A stretch of DNA of 7,013 bases from CAYXRK01 sp964467615. GTDB taxonomy: Bacteria; Hydrogenedentota; Hydrogenedentia; Hydrogenedentales; GCA-2746185. Below are positions 1 through 6,882 of this stretch, in pieces. The DNA is taken from positions 1-7,013 of the forward strand of contig CAYXRK010000226.1 of NCBI GenBank assembly GCA_964467615.1, written 5' to 3'. Below the pieces are notes generated by a model. That model did not search any database. It was not told the origin of the DNA and was given only the letters and a program-made list of their open reading frames with translations. The position numbers and the translations under genes are program-made. Numbering within the stretch: position 1 is the stretch's first letter; each line of letters begins with the position of its first letter.

Positions 1-462
1 GGCGATGTACTGCTGAATGAGAAATTGCGGTTTGCGCGGGCCTCGGACTTGAACGTGATGTTTTGCGTTGGTGAAACCTTGGCGCAGCGTCAGAAGGGCG
101 AGATGGACTCGGTGCTGCGCGGGCAAGTAACCAAGGGGATGGCGGGACTCAGCGAGGCGGACTTCGAGGGGCTCGTCGTCGCGTATGAACCCGTGTGGGC
201 GATTGGGACAGGTGTCACGGCGACGCCCGAGCAGGCACAGGAAGCGCACGCGTTCGTGCGTGGACTCGTCGCGGAAACGTATAATGAAACTTTGGCCAAC
301 GCGTTGCGCATTCAATATGGCGGCAGCGTGAAGGCGGACAATGCGGCCGAATTGCTCGGCCAGCCGGATGTAGACGGCGCTCTTGTTGGGGGCGCTTCGC
401 TCAAGGCGGACGGATTCGCGGCCATCGTTCGGGCCGCTCAAGGAGTTAGTGCTCATGCTTGA
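1..462 (+). CDS. tpiA: Triosephosphate isomerase, 3' part (cut by left window edge)
   Basis: Interconverts dihydroxyacetone phosphate and glyceraldehyde 3-phosphate in glycolysis and gluconeogenesis, in the cytoplasm. The reading frame is open from base 1, so the start lies outside the window. 153 residues are visible; the family is usually about 250, so roughly the first 100, including the N-terminal Asn/Lys and the catalytic His, are missing. Diagnostic motifs are visible: FCVGETLAQR at residues 21-30 of the fragment; the catalytic-Glu segment VVAYEPVWAIGTG (59-71), with E63 as the general base and the flexible loop 6 after it; and the phosphate-binding segments IQYGGSVK (104-111) and GALVGGASL (126-134). 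The stop TGA at 460-462 lies inside the start of secG (8-nt overlap), suggesting co-transcription and translational coupling. The gene looks intact up to the window edge. The family call is very secure. Confidence 0.97.
   Translation, partial: GDVLLNEKLRFARASDLNVMFCVGETLAQRQKGEMDSVLRGQVTKGMAGLSEADFEGLVVAYEPVWAIGTGVTATPEQAQEAHAFVRGLVAETYNETLANALRIQYGGSVKADNAAELLGQPDVDGALVGGASLKADGFAAIVRAAQGVSAHA
440..445 (+). promoter_or_regulatory. Ribosome binding site of secG
   Basis: AAGGAG lies 9 nt before the ATG at 455, inside the end of tpiA. It decides the start of secG: an earlier in-frame ATG at 383 exists, but it would add 24 residues with no SecG character that sit on top of tpiA coding sequence. 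Confidence 0.75.
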
Positions 463-1027
463 TGCAATATTTAACTGGGACACTTTGTGGTACGTGCTAC
501 TCTTTTTGTACGTGCCGGCGTGCTTCGCGCTGATCATCATCGTCCTTCTCCAAAAAGGGAAGGGCACCGGGTTCGCCGGCGCCTTCGGCATGGGCGCGGG
601 CTCGGACACAGTGTTCGGCCCGCGCGCGAGCAAGAGCCTGCCCGTGCGGCTTACGTACGTCGCCGCTGGGGTCTTTATGACTATCGCGTTGCTCATGTCG
701 ATCATCGCGGGTAACGTGGGCCGAGGAAATGCGCCCGAAGCCGTGGAGGTCGCGGAAGAACAAGCGGCGGCAGCGGCCGCTACGGATTCAGCCCTCGGTG
801 ACTTAGGGTTGGGTCAGGGTACCGAAGCAGGCAACACGCCTGTCGAGCCCGCGCCCACGGTAGTCACCCCAGACGTGGCGGCGGAAGCGCCCGCCGCTGT
901 CGTAACCGAGACGCCCGCAGAAGCCGCCCCAACCGCCGCGCCGGTCGTCGAAGAAGGCGCAGATGTTCCGGCGGAGACACCGCCCGCGGAAGCACCGAAG
1001 CCGGAATCGACTCCGCCCTCCCCGTGA
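455..1027 (+). CDS. secG: Preprotein translocase subunit SecG with long acidic C-terminal tail
   Basis: SecG is the small inner-membrane subunit of the SecYEG protein-export channel and assists SecA-driven translocation. From the ATG at 455 the protein has 190 residues. TM helix 1 is about residues 11-33 and TM helix 2 about 66-87. Between them is the conserved cytoplasmic loop LLQKGKGTGFAGAFG (31-45) followed by GSDTVFG (49-55), the family signature. The family is commonly about 75-130 residues; the excess here is a roughly 100-residue tail (91-190) made mostly of Ala, Pro, Glu, Val and Thr, with only one Lys (K182), so probably disordered and acidic. SecG tails of this kind occur in some phyla, and their role is unknown to me. 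The gene overlaps tpiA by 8 nt, and tpiA-secG adjacency is common in bacteria. Identification rests on the membrane part and is secure. Confidence 0.95.
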   Translation: MLDAIFNWDTLWYVLLFLYVPACFALIIIVLLQKGKGTGFAGAFGMGAGSDTVFGPRASKSLPVRLTYVAAGVFMTIALLMSIIAGNVGRGNAPEAVEVAEEQAAAAAATDSALGDLGLGQGTEAGNTPVEPAPTVVTPDVAAEAPAAVVTETPAEAAPTAAPVVEEGADVPAETPPAEAPKPESTPPSP

Positions 1028-1061
1028 CTCTGTGGCATCAATCATTGAATCGTGGGATGAT

Positions 1062-1096
1062 GCCCGGAGCCGTGCGGCCCTGGGCTTTATTCGTTT
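1062..1096 (+). terminator. Probable intrinsic terminator after secG
   Basis: Bases 1062-1071 pair with 1076-1085 around a GTGC loop. The stem is GC-rich, with 8 Watson-Crick pairs, one G-U pair and one A-C mismatch, and TTTATTCGTTT follows directly (1086-1096). It lies 34 nt after the secG stop and ends 11 nt before murA, so it would end the tpiA-secG transcript. The T-run is broken by A, C and G, so termination may be partial and some murA transcription could come by read-through. The pairing was found by eye; no folding energy was computed. Confidence 0.5.
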
Positions 1097-1107
1097 GACG
1101 GGACGCT

Positions 1108-2361
1108 ATGGATCGAATACTCATACGCGGCGGTAACCCTCTTCGCGGGCGGGTGCACGTGCGCGGGGCGAAGAACTCCGCGCTGCCGCTGATGGCCGCG
1201 ACGCTGCTTGCCGAGGGGCCATGCACTCTGCACAACGTTCCCTGCCTGCACGACATCTTCACCATGGACAAAATCCTCGCGGAGATGGGGGTCTCGATCG
1301 ATTTCACCGGTCGGACGATGACGCTCGACGCGGCCGAGGCATCATCCAATCCCGCGCCGTATGAACTTGTGCGGAAGATGCGCGCCTCGTTCTTCGTGAT
1401 GGGGCCGCTGCTGGGCCGATTCGGTTATGCGCGCGTGTCGCTTCCGGGAGGTTGCGCGATCGGCACGCGCCCCGTCGATATTCACCTCAAGGGGTTCGAG
1501 GCGCTCGGCGTCAACATACGCATAGAAGAGGGATACGTGGTGGCCGAGGGCCGGCCGAAAGGCGCGAACGTGGCATTGCGTTTTCCGAGTGTCGGCGCGA
1601 CGGAGAACATCATGGCCGCCGCGTCGCGGGCCGAAGGCGTGACCCGAATCACGAACGTGGCGCGCGAGCCGGAGATTGTCGATCTGGCGGATTTTCTGAA
1701 CACGATGGGCGCGCAAATTTCGGGCGCGGGCACGGACCTAATCACCGTTCTCGGTGTCGATTCGCTGACCGGGGCCGAGCATACGATCATCCCGGACCGC
1801 ATCGAGGCGGGGACGCTGCTAATGGCCGGCGTTGCGACCGGCGGAGACGTGACCGCGGTCGGAGCGAGGCCTGAACATTTGCCAAATGTATTGGAAACGT
1901 TGCGCGATATGGGCGCGGAGGTCGAAGTGCGTGGCGCGGAAATTCGCGCCTCCGCCAAGAACGGGCTCAAGGCGGTCGACATAAACACGCAGCCCTACCC
2001 CGGTTTCCCAACGGATCTTCAGGCCCAGATCATGACGCTCGCGACGATCGCTAAGGGCGCGACGGTGATCCGGGAGAACGTCTTCGAGAACCGGTTTATG
2101 CAGGTGGCGGAGTTGGTGCGTATGGGCGCAAACATCGAAGTGGACGGCAGCACCGCGATTGTCCGCGGCGTCGAGAAGTTGACCGGCGCGCCGGTGATGG
2201 CGTCGGACCTTCGCGCGAGCGCGGCGTTGATCATCGCGGGCCTCATGGCCGACACCGGCGAGACGGCCATTTCGCGCGTGTACCATATTGACCGCGGATA
2301 CGAACGAATCGAAGAACGTCTCGGCGGCCTCGGCGCGGACATTCGCCGGATTGGCGACTGA
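1108..2361 (+). CDS. murA: UDP-N-acetylglucosamine 1-carboxyvinyltransferase (MurA)
   Basis: Transfers enolpyruvate from phosphoenolpyruvate to the 3'-OH of UDP-GlcNAc, the first committed step of peptidoglycan synthesis, in the cytoplasm. Length 417 residues, standard for the family. The start is the usual MDRILIRGG. Key residues seen: K22-N23 in RGAKNSALP; R92 in VRKMRAS; C116 in the mobile active-site loop SLPGGCAIGTRPVDIH (111-126), equivalent to Cys115 of E. coli; D303 in YPGFPTDLQAQ; and R396 in HIDRGYERIEERL. Because the loop residue is Cys rather than Asp, the enzyme should be of the fosfomycin-sensitive type (known for the family, inferred here). The Shine-Dalgarno is weak (GACGGGA shortly before the ATG). 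A probable terminator lies just upstream, so a promoter of its own or read-through is needed; I see no clear promoter in the short spacer. Next downstream is hisD. Confidence 0.98.
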   Translation: MDRILIRGGNPLRGRVHVRGAKNSALPLMAATLLAEGPCTLHNVPCLHDIFTMDKILAEMGVSIDFTGRTMTLDAAEASSNPAPYELVRKMRASFFVMGPLLGRFGYARVSLPGGCAIGTRPVDIHLKGFEALGVNIRIEEGYVVAEGRPKGANVALRFPSVGATENIMAAASRAEGVTRITNVAREPEIVDLADFLNTMGAQISGAGTDLITVLGVDSLTGAEHTIIPDRIEAGTLLMAGVATGGDVTAVGARPEHLPNVLETLRDMGAEVEVRGAEIRASAKNGLKAVDINTQPYPGFPTDLQAQIMTLATIAKGATVIRENVFENRFMQVAELVRMGANIEVDGSTAIVRGVEKLTGAPVMASDLRASAALIIAGLMADTGETAISRVYHIDRGYERIEERLGGLGADIRRIGD

Positions 2362-2382
2362 ACGCTTCATCCTGCCTGTCAT

Positions 2383-2413
2383 TTCTCTTTCGTGTTCTTT
2401 GCGTTCTCTTGCG
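2383..2413 (+). repeat. Low-complexity TTCTTTGCG-type repeat in the murA-hisD spacer
   Basis: Three imperfect head-to-tail copies of a 10-11 nt pyrimidine-rich word: TTCTCTTTCG (2383-2392), TGTTCTTTGCG (2393-2403) and TTCTCTTGCG (2404-2413). Similar strings occur, from memory, scattered between genes in several GC-rich environmental bacteria. The rest of the 133-nt spacer (2362-2494) holds a small dyad and no gene. Confidence 0.5.
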
Positions 2414-2438
2414 GCGATTTAATGTCATCGGGACCAAG

Positions 2439-2451
2439 CGGAATATTTCCG
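2439..2451. promoter_or_regulatory. Small inverted repeat upstream of hisD, possible operator
   Basis: CGGAA (2439-2443) and TTCCG (2447-2451) are perfect 5-bp arms around TAT, centred about 50 nt before the hisD start codon. The position would suit an operator, but arms this short can arise by chance and I recognise no regulator for it. Confidence 0.2.
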
Positions 2452-2494
2452 AGTGCGCGGCCATAATCACGATTGAGACTGAATAGGTTTCTCA

Positions 2495-3802
2495 GTGCAA
2501 ACTCTTCACATCAAAACCGACGCGGGCCTTGCGCGGGCCGAAGCGTTGTTCACTCAACCATCCAGCGCGGGCGTACTCGAGGCCGCGCTCGCGGCGAAAG
2601 TCGATGCCGCGCGGGCAATCGTCGCGGATGTGCTCGCGCGACGCGATGCGGCGGTCGCGGAATATTCGAAACGCTTTGATGGCGTAACGCTCGATCCTGA
2701 TCGATTCGAGGTGACACGCGATGAGATCGAGGCGGCGTATCGTTCGATCGACGCCAAATTGCGCGGGGCGCTCGAGCGCGCCCACGACAACATTCGCGCG
2801 TTCCACCTCAAGAACCTGCGCGAATCCTGGGAAGAGACCTCTCCCGACGGAACGGTCCTGGGCCAGCGTATTACCCCAATCGACAGCGTCGGCGTATACA
2901 TCCCCGGCGGCCAGGCTTTTTACCCGTCCTCCGCCTTGATGAACATTGTTCCGGCGCGGGTGGCCGGCGTGCGCGAGATTGTCATGGTGTGTCCGCCCTC
3001 GTATCAGGGCGACGTCCACCCCGTAGCGTTGGCGGCGGCGCGCATCGCGGGAGTCTCGCGCGTGTTTCGCATCGGCGGGGCACAGGCAGTCGCCGCGCTG
3101 GCGTACGGCACGGCGACAGTTCCGCAGGTGCTGAAGATCACGGGGCCGGGTAACGCGTACGTCACCGCCGCGAAACGGCTCGTGCGCGGGGTATGCGAGA
3201 TCGACACGGAGGCGGGGCCTTCGGAAGTGACCGTGCTTGCGGACGAAGCGGCGACGCCGGCACTGGTCGCGGCGGAGTTGCTGGCGCAAGCGGAACACGA
3301 CGAAGACACCCGTTGCGTGCTCATCACGACGTCCGCGGCATTGGTCGAGGCGGTCGAGCGCGTCATCGAGAAGGAACTGACGCGGCTTTCGCGGGCGGAG
3401 GTAATTCGCAAATCGCTCGCGCGGCGCGGTGCGGCGATTGTTGCGCGGACGATGGACGAGGCGGTCGCGCTCACGAACCTGAATGCGCCGGAACACCTGG
3501 CGATTTATACGCGCGCGCCGCGCGAAACGCTCAAGGGCATTGCGAACGCGGGCTGCATCGTTCTTGGTGAGCATACGACCGTGGTGTACGGCGACTACAT
3601 CGCCGGACCGAACCACACGCTGCCAACGGACCGGCGGGCGCGGTTTGCGTCGCCCTTGTCCGCGGAGGATTTCCGCAAAGTCTCCAGCGTCATTGAGTTT
3701 TCCAGAGAACGAGGCACCGCTGTTGCGGACGACGTAGTGCGGCTCGCAACAACGGAGGGGCTGACCGCCCACGTGAGGGCGGTCGAGATTCGCAAGACAT
3801 GA
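2495..3802 (+). CDS. hisD: Histidinol dehydrogenase (HisD)
   Basis: Catalyses the last two steps of histidine synthesis, oxidising L-histidinol through histidinaldehyde to L-histidine with two NAD+; zinc-dependent and cytoplasmic. 435 residues, normal length. The start is GTG: an in-frame TGA at 2480-2482 lies 12 nt upstream and no other good start is near. AGG at 2485-2487 is a weak Shine-Dalgarno with 7-nt spacing. Motifs: VGVYIPGGQAFYPSS (132-146), FRIGGAQAVAALAYGT (191-206), KITGPGNAYV (214-223) and DTEAGPSEV (237-245). Zinc ligands by alignment to E. coli numbering: Q265, H268, D367 and H426. The catalytic Glu-His pair is E333-H334 in NAPEHLAIYT. All key residues are present, so the enzyme should be active. 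The stop overlaps the hisC start by 4 nt (ATGA), a sign of translational coupling. Confidence 0.98.
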   Translation: MQTLHIKTDAGLARAEALFTQPSSAGVLEAALAAKVDAARAIVADVLARRDAAVAEYSKRFDGVTLDPDRFEVTRDEIEAAYRSIDAKLRGALERAHDNIRAFHLKNLRESWEETSPDGTVLGQRITPIDSVGVYIPGGQAFYPSSALMNIVPARVAGVREIVMVCPPSYQGDVHPVALAAARIAGVSRVFRIGGAQAVAALAYGTATVPQVLKITGPGNAYVTAAKRLVRGVCEIDTEAGPSEVTVLADEAATPALVAAELLAQAEHDEDTRCVLITTSAALVEAVERVIEKELTRLSRAEVIRKSLARRGAAIVARTMDEAVALTNLNAPEHLAIYTRAPRETLKGIANAGCIVLGEHTTVVYGDYIAGPNHTLPTDRRARFASPLSAEDFRKVSSVIEFSRERGTAVADDVVRLATTEGLTAHVRAVEIRKT

Positions 3803-4848
3803 ACTACGCGCGAACGATATTGCAGGATGTGGAAGGCTACACGCCCGGCGAACAGCCCCAGGGCGACGGATTCATCAAGCTGAACACGAACGAGAACCCG
3901 TATCCGCCGTCGCCGCGCGTGGTCGAGGCGATTCGCACCTACGCGGACGAAGCAATGCGCAAGTATCCCGATCCGCTCGCGGTGAAATTCCGCGCGGCCT
4001 GCGCGAAACGCTATGGATTTGCGGGGCCGGAGTGGGTGTTCGCTGGGAACGGGATGGACGAGGTGCTCGCGATGGCGGTGCGCGCGTTCGTCGATCCGGA
4101 CGACACGATACTTTCCGTGGACCCAACGTACACTTTGTACGAGACGCTGGCCACGCTTCATGGCGCGGCGTACCAGTCCGTCGAGCTGACCGAGGACTTC
4201 AAACTACCCGAGGCCTTTTTCAACGCGAAAGCGCGGCTTTGTTTTCTTCCGCGTCCAAACGCGCCGAGCGGCGTACCCGCGACGCGAGCTGAGATCGAAA
4301 GGTTCTGTCGGGAGTTTGGCGGTATCGTGGTGATCGATGAGGCGTACGCCGATTTCGCGGGCGACAATTGCATGGACCTCGTCCGCCGTCTCGACAACGT
4401 GATCGTTGGCCGGACGTTCTCGAAATCCTTCAGTCTCGCCGGCATGCGGCTGGGGATTGGCTGCGCCAACCCGGACATTCTCGCCGAATTCTTCAAGACG
4501 AAGGATTCGTACAACGTCAACGGCGTAACGCAGGCGGCGGGCCTCGCGGCTATCAGCGACTACGACTACATGCTCCAAAGTGTCCGCAAAATACGCGAAA
4601 CCCGCTCCCGAATGACGGAAGGCTTGCGGAAGCTAGGCTTTGACGTACCGGATTCGCAGACAAACTTCGTGCTCGCAAGTTACCGCCGCCCACCCGGCGC
4701 GAGAGGCGTCTACGAACGCCTAAAAGAGCGCCGCATCCTCGTCCGCTATTTCGACACCCCACGCCTTCAAAACAGCCTCCGAATCAGCGTCGGCACCGAC
4801 GCCGAAACCGATGCCCTGCTAACGGCGCTGAGGGAGATTTTGACGTAA
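3799..4848 (+). CDS. hisC: Histidinol-phosphate aminotransferase (HisC)
   Basis: PLP-dependent aminotransferase (fold type I, class II) that converts imidazole acetol phosphate and glutamate to L-histidinol phosphate and 2-oxoglutarate, two steps before HisD. 349 residues, typical. Motifs: LNTNENPYPPSP (28-39); YPDPL (56-60); GNGMDEVL (83-90), which contacts the cofactor phosphate; RPNAPSG (152-158), where the family usually has PNNPTG, with N154 kept; VVIDEAYADF (177-186) with D180 and Y183; TFSKSFSLAGMRLG (206-219) with K209 as the PLP Schiff-base lysine and R217; and SLRISVG (326-332) with R328 for substrate carboxylate or phosphate binding. The ATG overlaps the hisD TGA. Base and codon use drifts within the gene: the 5' part is strongly G-rich, the 3' part C-rich with CTA, AGA, ACA and CCA codons. 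Related aminotransferases of other substrates exist, but the pairing with hisD makes HisC the best call. Confidence 0.95.
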   Translation: MNYARTILQDVEGYTPGEQPQGDGFIKLNTNENPYPPSPRVVEAIRTYADEAMRKYPDPLAVKFRAACAKRYGFAGPEWVFAGNGMDEVLAMAVRAFVDPDDTILSVDPTYTLYETLATLHGAAYQSVELTEDFKLPEAFFNAKARLCFLPRPNAPSGVPATRAEIERFCREFGGIVVIDEAYADFAGDNCMDLVRRLDNVIVGRTFSKSFSLAGMRLGIGCANPDILAEFFKTKDSYNVNGVTQAAGLAAISDYDYMLQSVRKIRETRSRMTEGLRKLGFDVPDSQTNFVLASYRRPPGARGVYERLKERRILVRYFDTPRLQNSLRISVGTDAETDALLTALREILT

Positions 4849-4942
4849 GTCTTTCGGCGCACCGTCTTACTTGAATGCGTTCATGCGTGGTATCGATTCC
4901 GCGTATGTCGCAGCGCTTGGTATTTAACTCGCCCTCAGAAAA

Positions 4943-4971
4943 TTGACCCGCGGCGTCTCGCGCGCGATAGT
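4943..4971 (+). promoter_or_regulatory. Promoter-like sequence directly before the DUF4914-like gene
   Basis: TTGACC (4943-4948) differs from the sigma-70 -35 consensus at one base. After a 17-nt spacer comes GATAGT (4966-4971), 4 of 6 matches to TATAAT. A start about 7 nt downstream of the -10 would fall near 4978, next to the ATG at 4980. The transcript would then have almost no 5' leader, which fits the lack of a Shine-Dalgarno sequence here. The GC-rich spacer and poor -10 make this tentative. Confidence 0.35.
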
Positions 4972-4973
4972 GT

Positions 4974-6878
4974 GTGAACATGAATATTTTCTTCGCACCA
5001 CTGAACTGTTCTATTCCATCCGAACTCGCGGAGGTCCTCGAAGCTTGTTCGTCGTATACCCTCGCGGGCAGCGCCTCGGAACTGGCATATCTCGCCTGCC
5101 GAGATGCCGTGAACGGCTGGCACGAAGTGGCCTACGACGTGCCCGATAAAGGCCGCGTTGTCGAGGCGCGCGTCTGCAACGTCCGAAATGGCATCGCCGC
5201 CAACTACACAGAACCCTACATGCGCCGCCGCGATCCCAACTGCATGGTCATCGCGGACGCGCTCCCCACGGACAAGCCCCACTACCGAGAACGCTTCGGC
5301 AAGGAATTCGATTCCGCGCGGGAAGACACGTTCGCGTGGCTGAAGCAGCAGGAGCTCGCCCTTTTCTTCTTCGTGGCCGGCATGCAAGACGGCGGCCTCT
5401 ACGCGGTCGTCGTGGCGCCGGCCAACGCAGGATTCTTCGCCTTCGGACTTAGCCTCCTACAAGGCATTCTGGATCCGCATGACCTCCCCGCGGACTTCTC
5501 GCTCAAAATGGCCATGTACGTTGCGCCTGCGCTACGGCACACGCACTTCGACGGCAAGCAGGTCGTCGTCCATAACCGAACGCCTGCGCTCCACGAAATA
5601 TTCAGCTACAACCTGTACCCCGGGCCGAGCGCCAAGAAGGGCGTGTACGGCGCATTGCTCAATCTCGGCGAGAAGGAGCAATGGGTAACGGCCCACTGCT
5701 CCACGGTGCAGGTCGTCACGCCGTATGACAACAAGATAACGATCATGCACGAAGGGGCCAGCGGCGGCGGCAAAACCGAAATGCTGGAATACATGCACCG
5801 CGAGGCCGACGGCAGCCTGCTTCTCGGGCGGAACATCGTTACCGGCGAACGCCGACTTATCATGTTGCCGCGAAACTGCGAGTTGCGTCCCGTCACCGAC
5901 GACATGGCCCTCTGCCATCCTACGTTGGACAAAGGAGACGGGACGCTCGCCCTCATCGACGCCGAAGACGCATGGTTCGTCCGCGTGAACCACATTACCC
6001 ACTACGGCACCGACCCGCTCCTCGAGGACATCACGATTCACGCGCCCGAGCCGTTACTTTTCTTAAACATCCAGGCCGTGCCTGGCGGAACGGCATTGAT
6101 CTGGGACCACATCGAAGACGGGCCGGGAAAACCATGCCCCAATCCCCGCGTTGTCGTGCCGCGCCGGATCGTGCCCGGCGTCGTCAATCGTCCCGTCCGC
6201 GTGGACATCCGAAGCTTCGGCGTGCGGACGCCCCCCTGCACAAAAGACTCGCCTTCCTACGGCATCATCGGAATGTTTCATCTACTCCCGCCGGCCTTGG
6301 CCTGGTTGTGGCGTCTCGTCGCGCCGAGGGGCCACGACAATCCCAGTATCGTCGACTCCGACGCCATGAGTTCGGAAGGCGTAGGCTCGTATTGGCCATT
6401 TGCCACCGGCTTGCGGGTAGACCACGCAAATCTGTTGTTGCGCCAAGTCGTCGACACACCGTCCGTCCGCTACATTCTCGTGCCCAATCAACACATCGGC
6501 GCATGGTCCGTCGGATTCATGCCGCAGTGGATAACACGCGAATACCTCGCGCGCAGGGGCGGGGCATGGCTGGGCTCCGGCCAGATTCTGCCCGCGCGCA
6601 CGCCGCTATTGGGCTATACCCCGCGAACGGTCCTGGTGGAAGGCCAGACAATCAGCAACTGGTTCCTACACGTCGAAACTCAGCCCGAAGTCGGCGAGGA
6701 AGCGTATGACGCAGGCGCGGCCATACTCACCTCATTCTTTCACGAGCAACTCGGCCAGTTTCTGGAACCGTCGCTCGATCCGCTCGGGCGCGAGACAATC
6801 CAGTGCTGTCTAGACGGCGGAACCCTTGATGACTATTCGGCCCTGATCGACGGCGGGTCACTCGTGCGCGAGGAGTAG
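4974..6878 (+). CDS. DUF4914-like protein, putative PEPCK/HprK-type P-loop enzyme
   Basis: Function unknown. I recognise it as resembling DUF4914, a family of about 630-residue bacterial proteins; the 634-codon length fits. The frame can start at GTG 4974 or ATG 4980 (two codons later); an in-frame TAG at 4968-4970 excludes earlier starts. Neither start has a clear Shine-Dalgarno, and ATG 4980 suits a leaderless message. No signal peptide or convincing membrane helix is seen, so probably cytoplasmic. Residues 1-250 show no motif I know. GASGGGKTEM (261-270; K267, T268) is a P-loop close to the GxSGxGKT of PEP carboxykinase and HPr kinase. Further on come VTDDMA (307-312; D309, D310), an acidic pair placed like the metal-binding Asp of those kinases; NPRVVVP (390-396), like the PEPCK ENTRxxYP arginine motif; LLPPALAWL (437-445), like PEPCK GVLPPVxKL; and EGVGSYWPFATG (468-479). 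The order matches, but this is inference by eye. It may be a nucleotide-dependent phosphotransferase or carboxykinase-like enzyme of unknown substrate. It appears to be its own transcription unit after hisC. Confidence 0.8.
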   Translation: MNMNIFFAPLNCSIPSELAEVLEACSSYTLAGSASELAYLACRDAVNGWHEVAYDVPDKGRVVEARVCNVRNGIAANYTEPYMRRRDPNCMVIADALPTDKPHYRERFGKEFDSAREDTFAWLKQQELALFFFVAGMQDGGLYAVVVAPANAGFFAFGLSLLQGILDPHDLPADFSLKMAMYVAPALRHTHFDGKQVVVHNRTPALHEIFSYNLYPGPSAKKGVYGALLNLGEKEQWVTAHCSTVQVVTPYDNKITIMHEGASGGGKTEMLEYMHREADGSLLLGRNIVTGERRLIMLPRNCELRPVTDDMALCHPTLDKGDGTLALIDAEDAWFVRVNHITHYGTDPLLEDITIHAPEPLLFLNIQAVPGGTALIWDHIEDGPGKPCPNPRVVVPRRIVPGVVNRPVRVDIRSFGVRTPPCTKDSPSYGIIGMFHLLPPALAWLWRLVAPRGHDNPSIVDSDAMSSEGVGSYWPFATGLRVDHANLLLRQVVDTPSVRYILVPNQHIGAWSVGFMPQWITREYLARRGGAWLGSGQILPARTPLLGYTPRTVLVEGQTISNWFLHVETQPEVGEEAYDAGAAILTSFFHEQLGQFLEPSLDPLGRETIQCCLDGGTLDDYSALIDGGSLVREE

Positions 6879-6882
6879 AAGC

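Noticed and set aside
383..454. Upstream in-frame extension of secG from the ATG at 383.
   Set aside because: The extra 24 residues overlap tpiA coding sequence and have no SecG character; the ATG at 455 has a good AAGGAG site 9 nt upstream.
2492..3772. Long open frame (426 codons) on the minus strand opposite hisD.
   Set aside because: It is Arg-rich, of the kind expected from the antisense of a GC-rich gene, and lies opposite an intact HisD with all catalytic residues.
5972..6709. Open frame of 245 codons on the + strand in another frame within the DUF4914-like gene.
   Set aside because: The translation is Arg/Ala/Pro-rich with no recognisable motif, typical of a shifted frame in GC-rich DNA, while the main frame is continuous and carries ordered motifs.
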